DNA of 32,413 nucleotides from an uncultured Clostridia bacterium. GTDB lineage: Bacteria > Bacillota > Clostridia > Oscillospirales > Ruminococcaceae. The stretch's first letter is position 1, and each line of letters starts with the position of its first letter. This document shows positions 32,055 to 32,413 of the stretch, one piece after another. The notes below the pieces were generated by a model. The model made no database searches. It saw only the letters and a program-made list of their open reading frames with translations, and had not been told where the DNA came from. Location: the NCBI GenBank assembly GCA_947629785.1, contig CANRFB010000027.1:1-32413 (forward strand), in the 5' to 3' direction. The position numbers and the translations under genes are program-made.

Positions 32055-32413
32055 ATGACTACCCTCGAAAAGTTACGGCTGTCACAGCCGCTGACGGATA
32101 TTTACACCGCTATGGAAACCGACCTGATGATGGCTATCGCCCGTCAGATCGCCGAAAACGACAACAACGAGATAAATGCGACTTCCGAGTGGCGCTTGAA
32201 AAAGCTGGCGGAACTTGGCAGGCTGAACAGCGAGACGGTCCGGATAATCGCTTCATACACGGGGATCCAGTCGGAAACTCTGACGGAAACCATTGAGACC
32301 GCCGCAAAGGGCATTACAGAACGCCTTGAACCCGCTTTGCAGGCTTGCGCGGAAGACGGTTACATTTCCGTTGCAGAGGGTTCAACGCCTATTTCCGAGG
32401 GCGTAAAGAACGT
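32055..32413 (+). CDS. Phage minor head/capsid protein, 5' part
   Basis: MTTLEKLRLSQPLTDIYTAM, a helical region and ITERLEPALQACAEDGYISV are visible before the window ends. The gene follows the portal, where SPP1-like phages carry the minor head protein, and the helical N-terminus fits the Phage_min_cap2 type. AAGGAG lies 7 bases before the ATG. The 3' end is outside the window. Confidence 0.7.
   Translation, partial: MTTLEKLRLSQPLTDIYTAMETDLMMAIARQIAENDNNEINATSEWRLKKLAELGRLNSETVRIIASYTGIQSETLTETIETAAKGITERLEPALQACAEDGYISVAEGSTPISEGVKN

Larger units (their letters stand above)
12480..32413. mobile_element. Prophage (SPP1-type portal, serine recombinase), truncated by the window
   Basis: Gene order is that of a temperate tailed phage: integrase, CI/LexA repressor, divergent Cro-like gene, early genes, PcfK/PcfJ, replication and recombination, RusA, DUF1492 late regulator, small and large terminase, portal, minor head. 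The left border is inferred from the start of the recombinase gene next to the 12423-12464 hairpin. The right end is not in the window. Confidence 0.85.

Overview
The window looks like a low-GC anaerobic Firmicute of the gut Clostridia (Ruminococcus or Oscillospiraceae type). The reasons are strong GGAGG ribosome-binding sites, TTGACA/TATAAT promoters, flavodoxin lipoproteins, a DUF362 protein and a PcfJ/PcfK prophage. No rRNA, intact tRNA or CRISPR array is present. Family names rest on recognised motifs, not on database searches.

Region 1 (about 57-12479) reads as an integrative element. Its left end has a 3' tRNA fragment (57-80) and two tandem 11-bp arm-type repeats (192-213). Its right end has an excisionase-like gene, two small genes, a tyrosine integrase (11166-12368) and the same two arm repeats (12384-12405). 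The cargo is one long minus-strand operon running from 9165 to 365: flavin reductase-like protein, flavodoxin lipoprotein, a seven-helix DUF4405 membrane protein fused to a SUMF1-like and a flavodoxin domain, aldo/keto reductase, flavodoxin, iron-sulfur flavoprotein-like reductase, DUF362 lipoprotein, ArsP/UPF0718-type permease, ECF S component and DUF1893 protein. It is read from one strong promoter with two palindromic operators (9190-9239). Two genes are broken: the fusion gene has an in-frame TGA, and DUF1893 is split by a 102-bp palindromic MITE-like insertion. The set suggests an envelope-anchored flavin electron relay carried on a mobile element.

Region 2 (about 12480 to the right edge) is a tailed-phage prophage, cut by the window end. 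It begins with a large serine recombinase broken by a one-base indel in a homopolymer. Next come a LexA/CI-type repressor and a divergent promoter region with a Cro-like gene, then an unusual triple-XRE protein. Small early genes lead to a PcfK (AcrIIA9-like)/PcfJ pair. The replication block holds a DUF3102-like protein, an SMC-like ATPase, a Sak4-like ATPase, DUF669, a DEAH helicase, a primase/RepA-like helicase and a RusA resolvase. A DUF1492 late regulator precedes the packaging and head genes: small and large terminase, SPP1-type portal, and the start of a minor head gene.

The serine-recombinase prophage appears to begin right where the first element's right attachment site should be, so the two elements abut. 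Non-coding features of note are an iteron-like repeat cluster with alternative hairpins after the primase (26988-27220), and two large GAGTTAAGAGTTGAGAG-type inverted repeats on either side of the portal gene.
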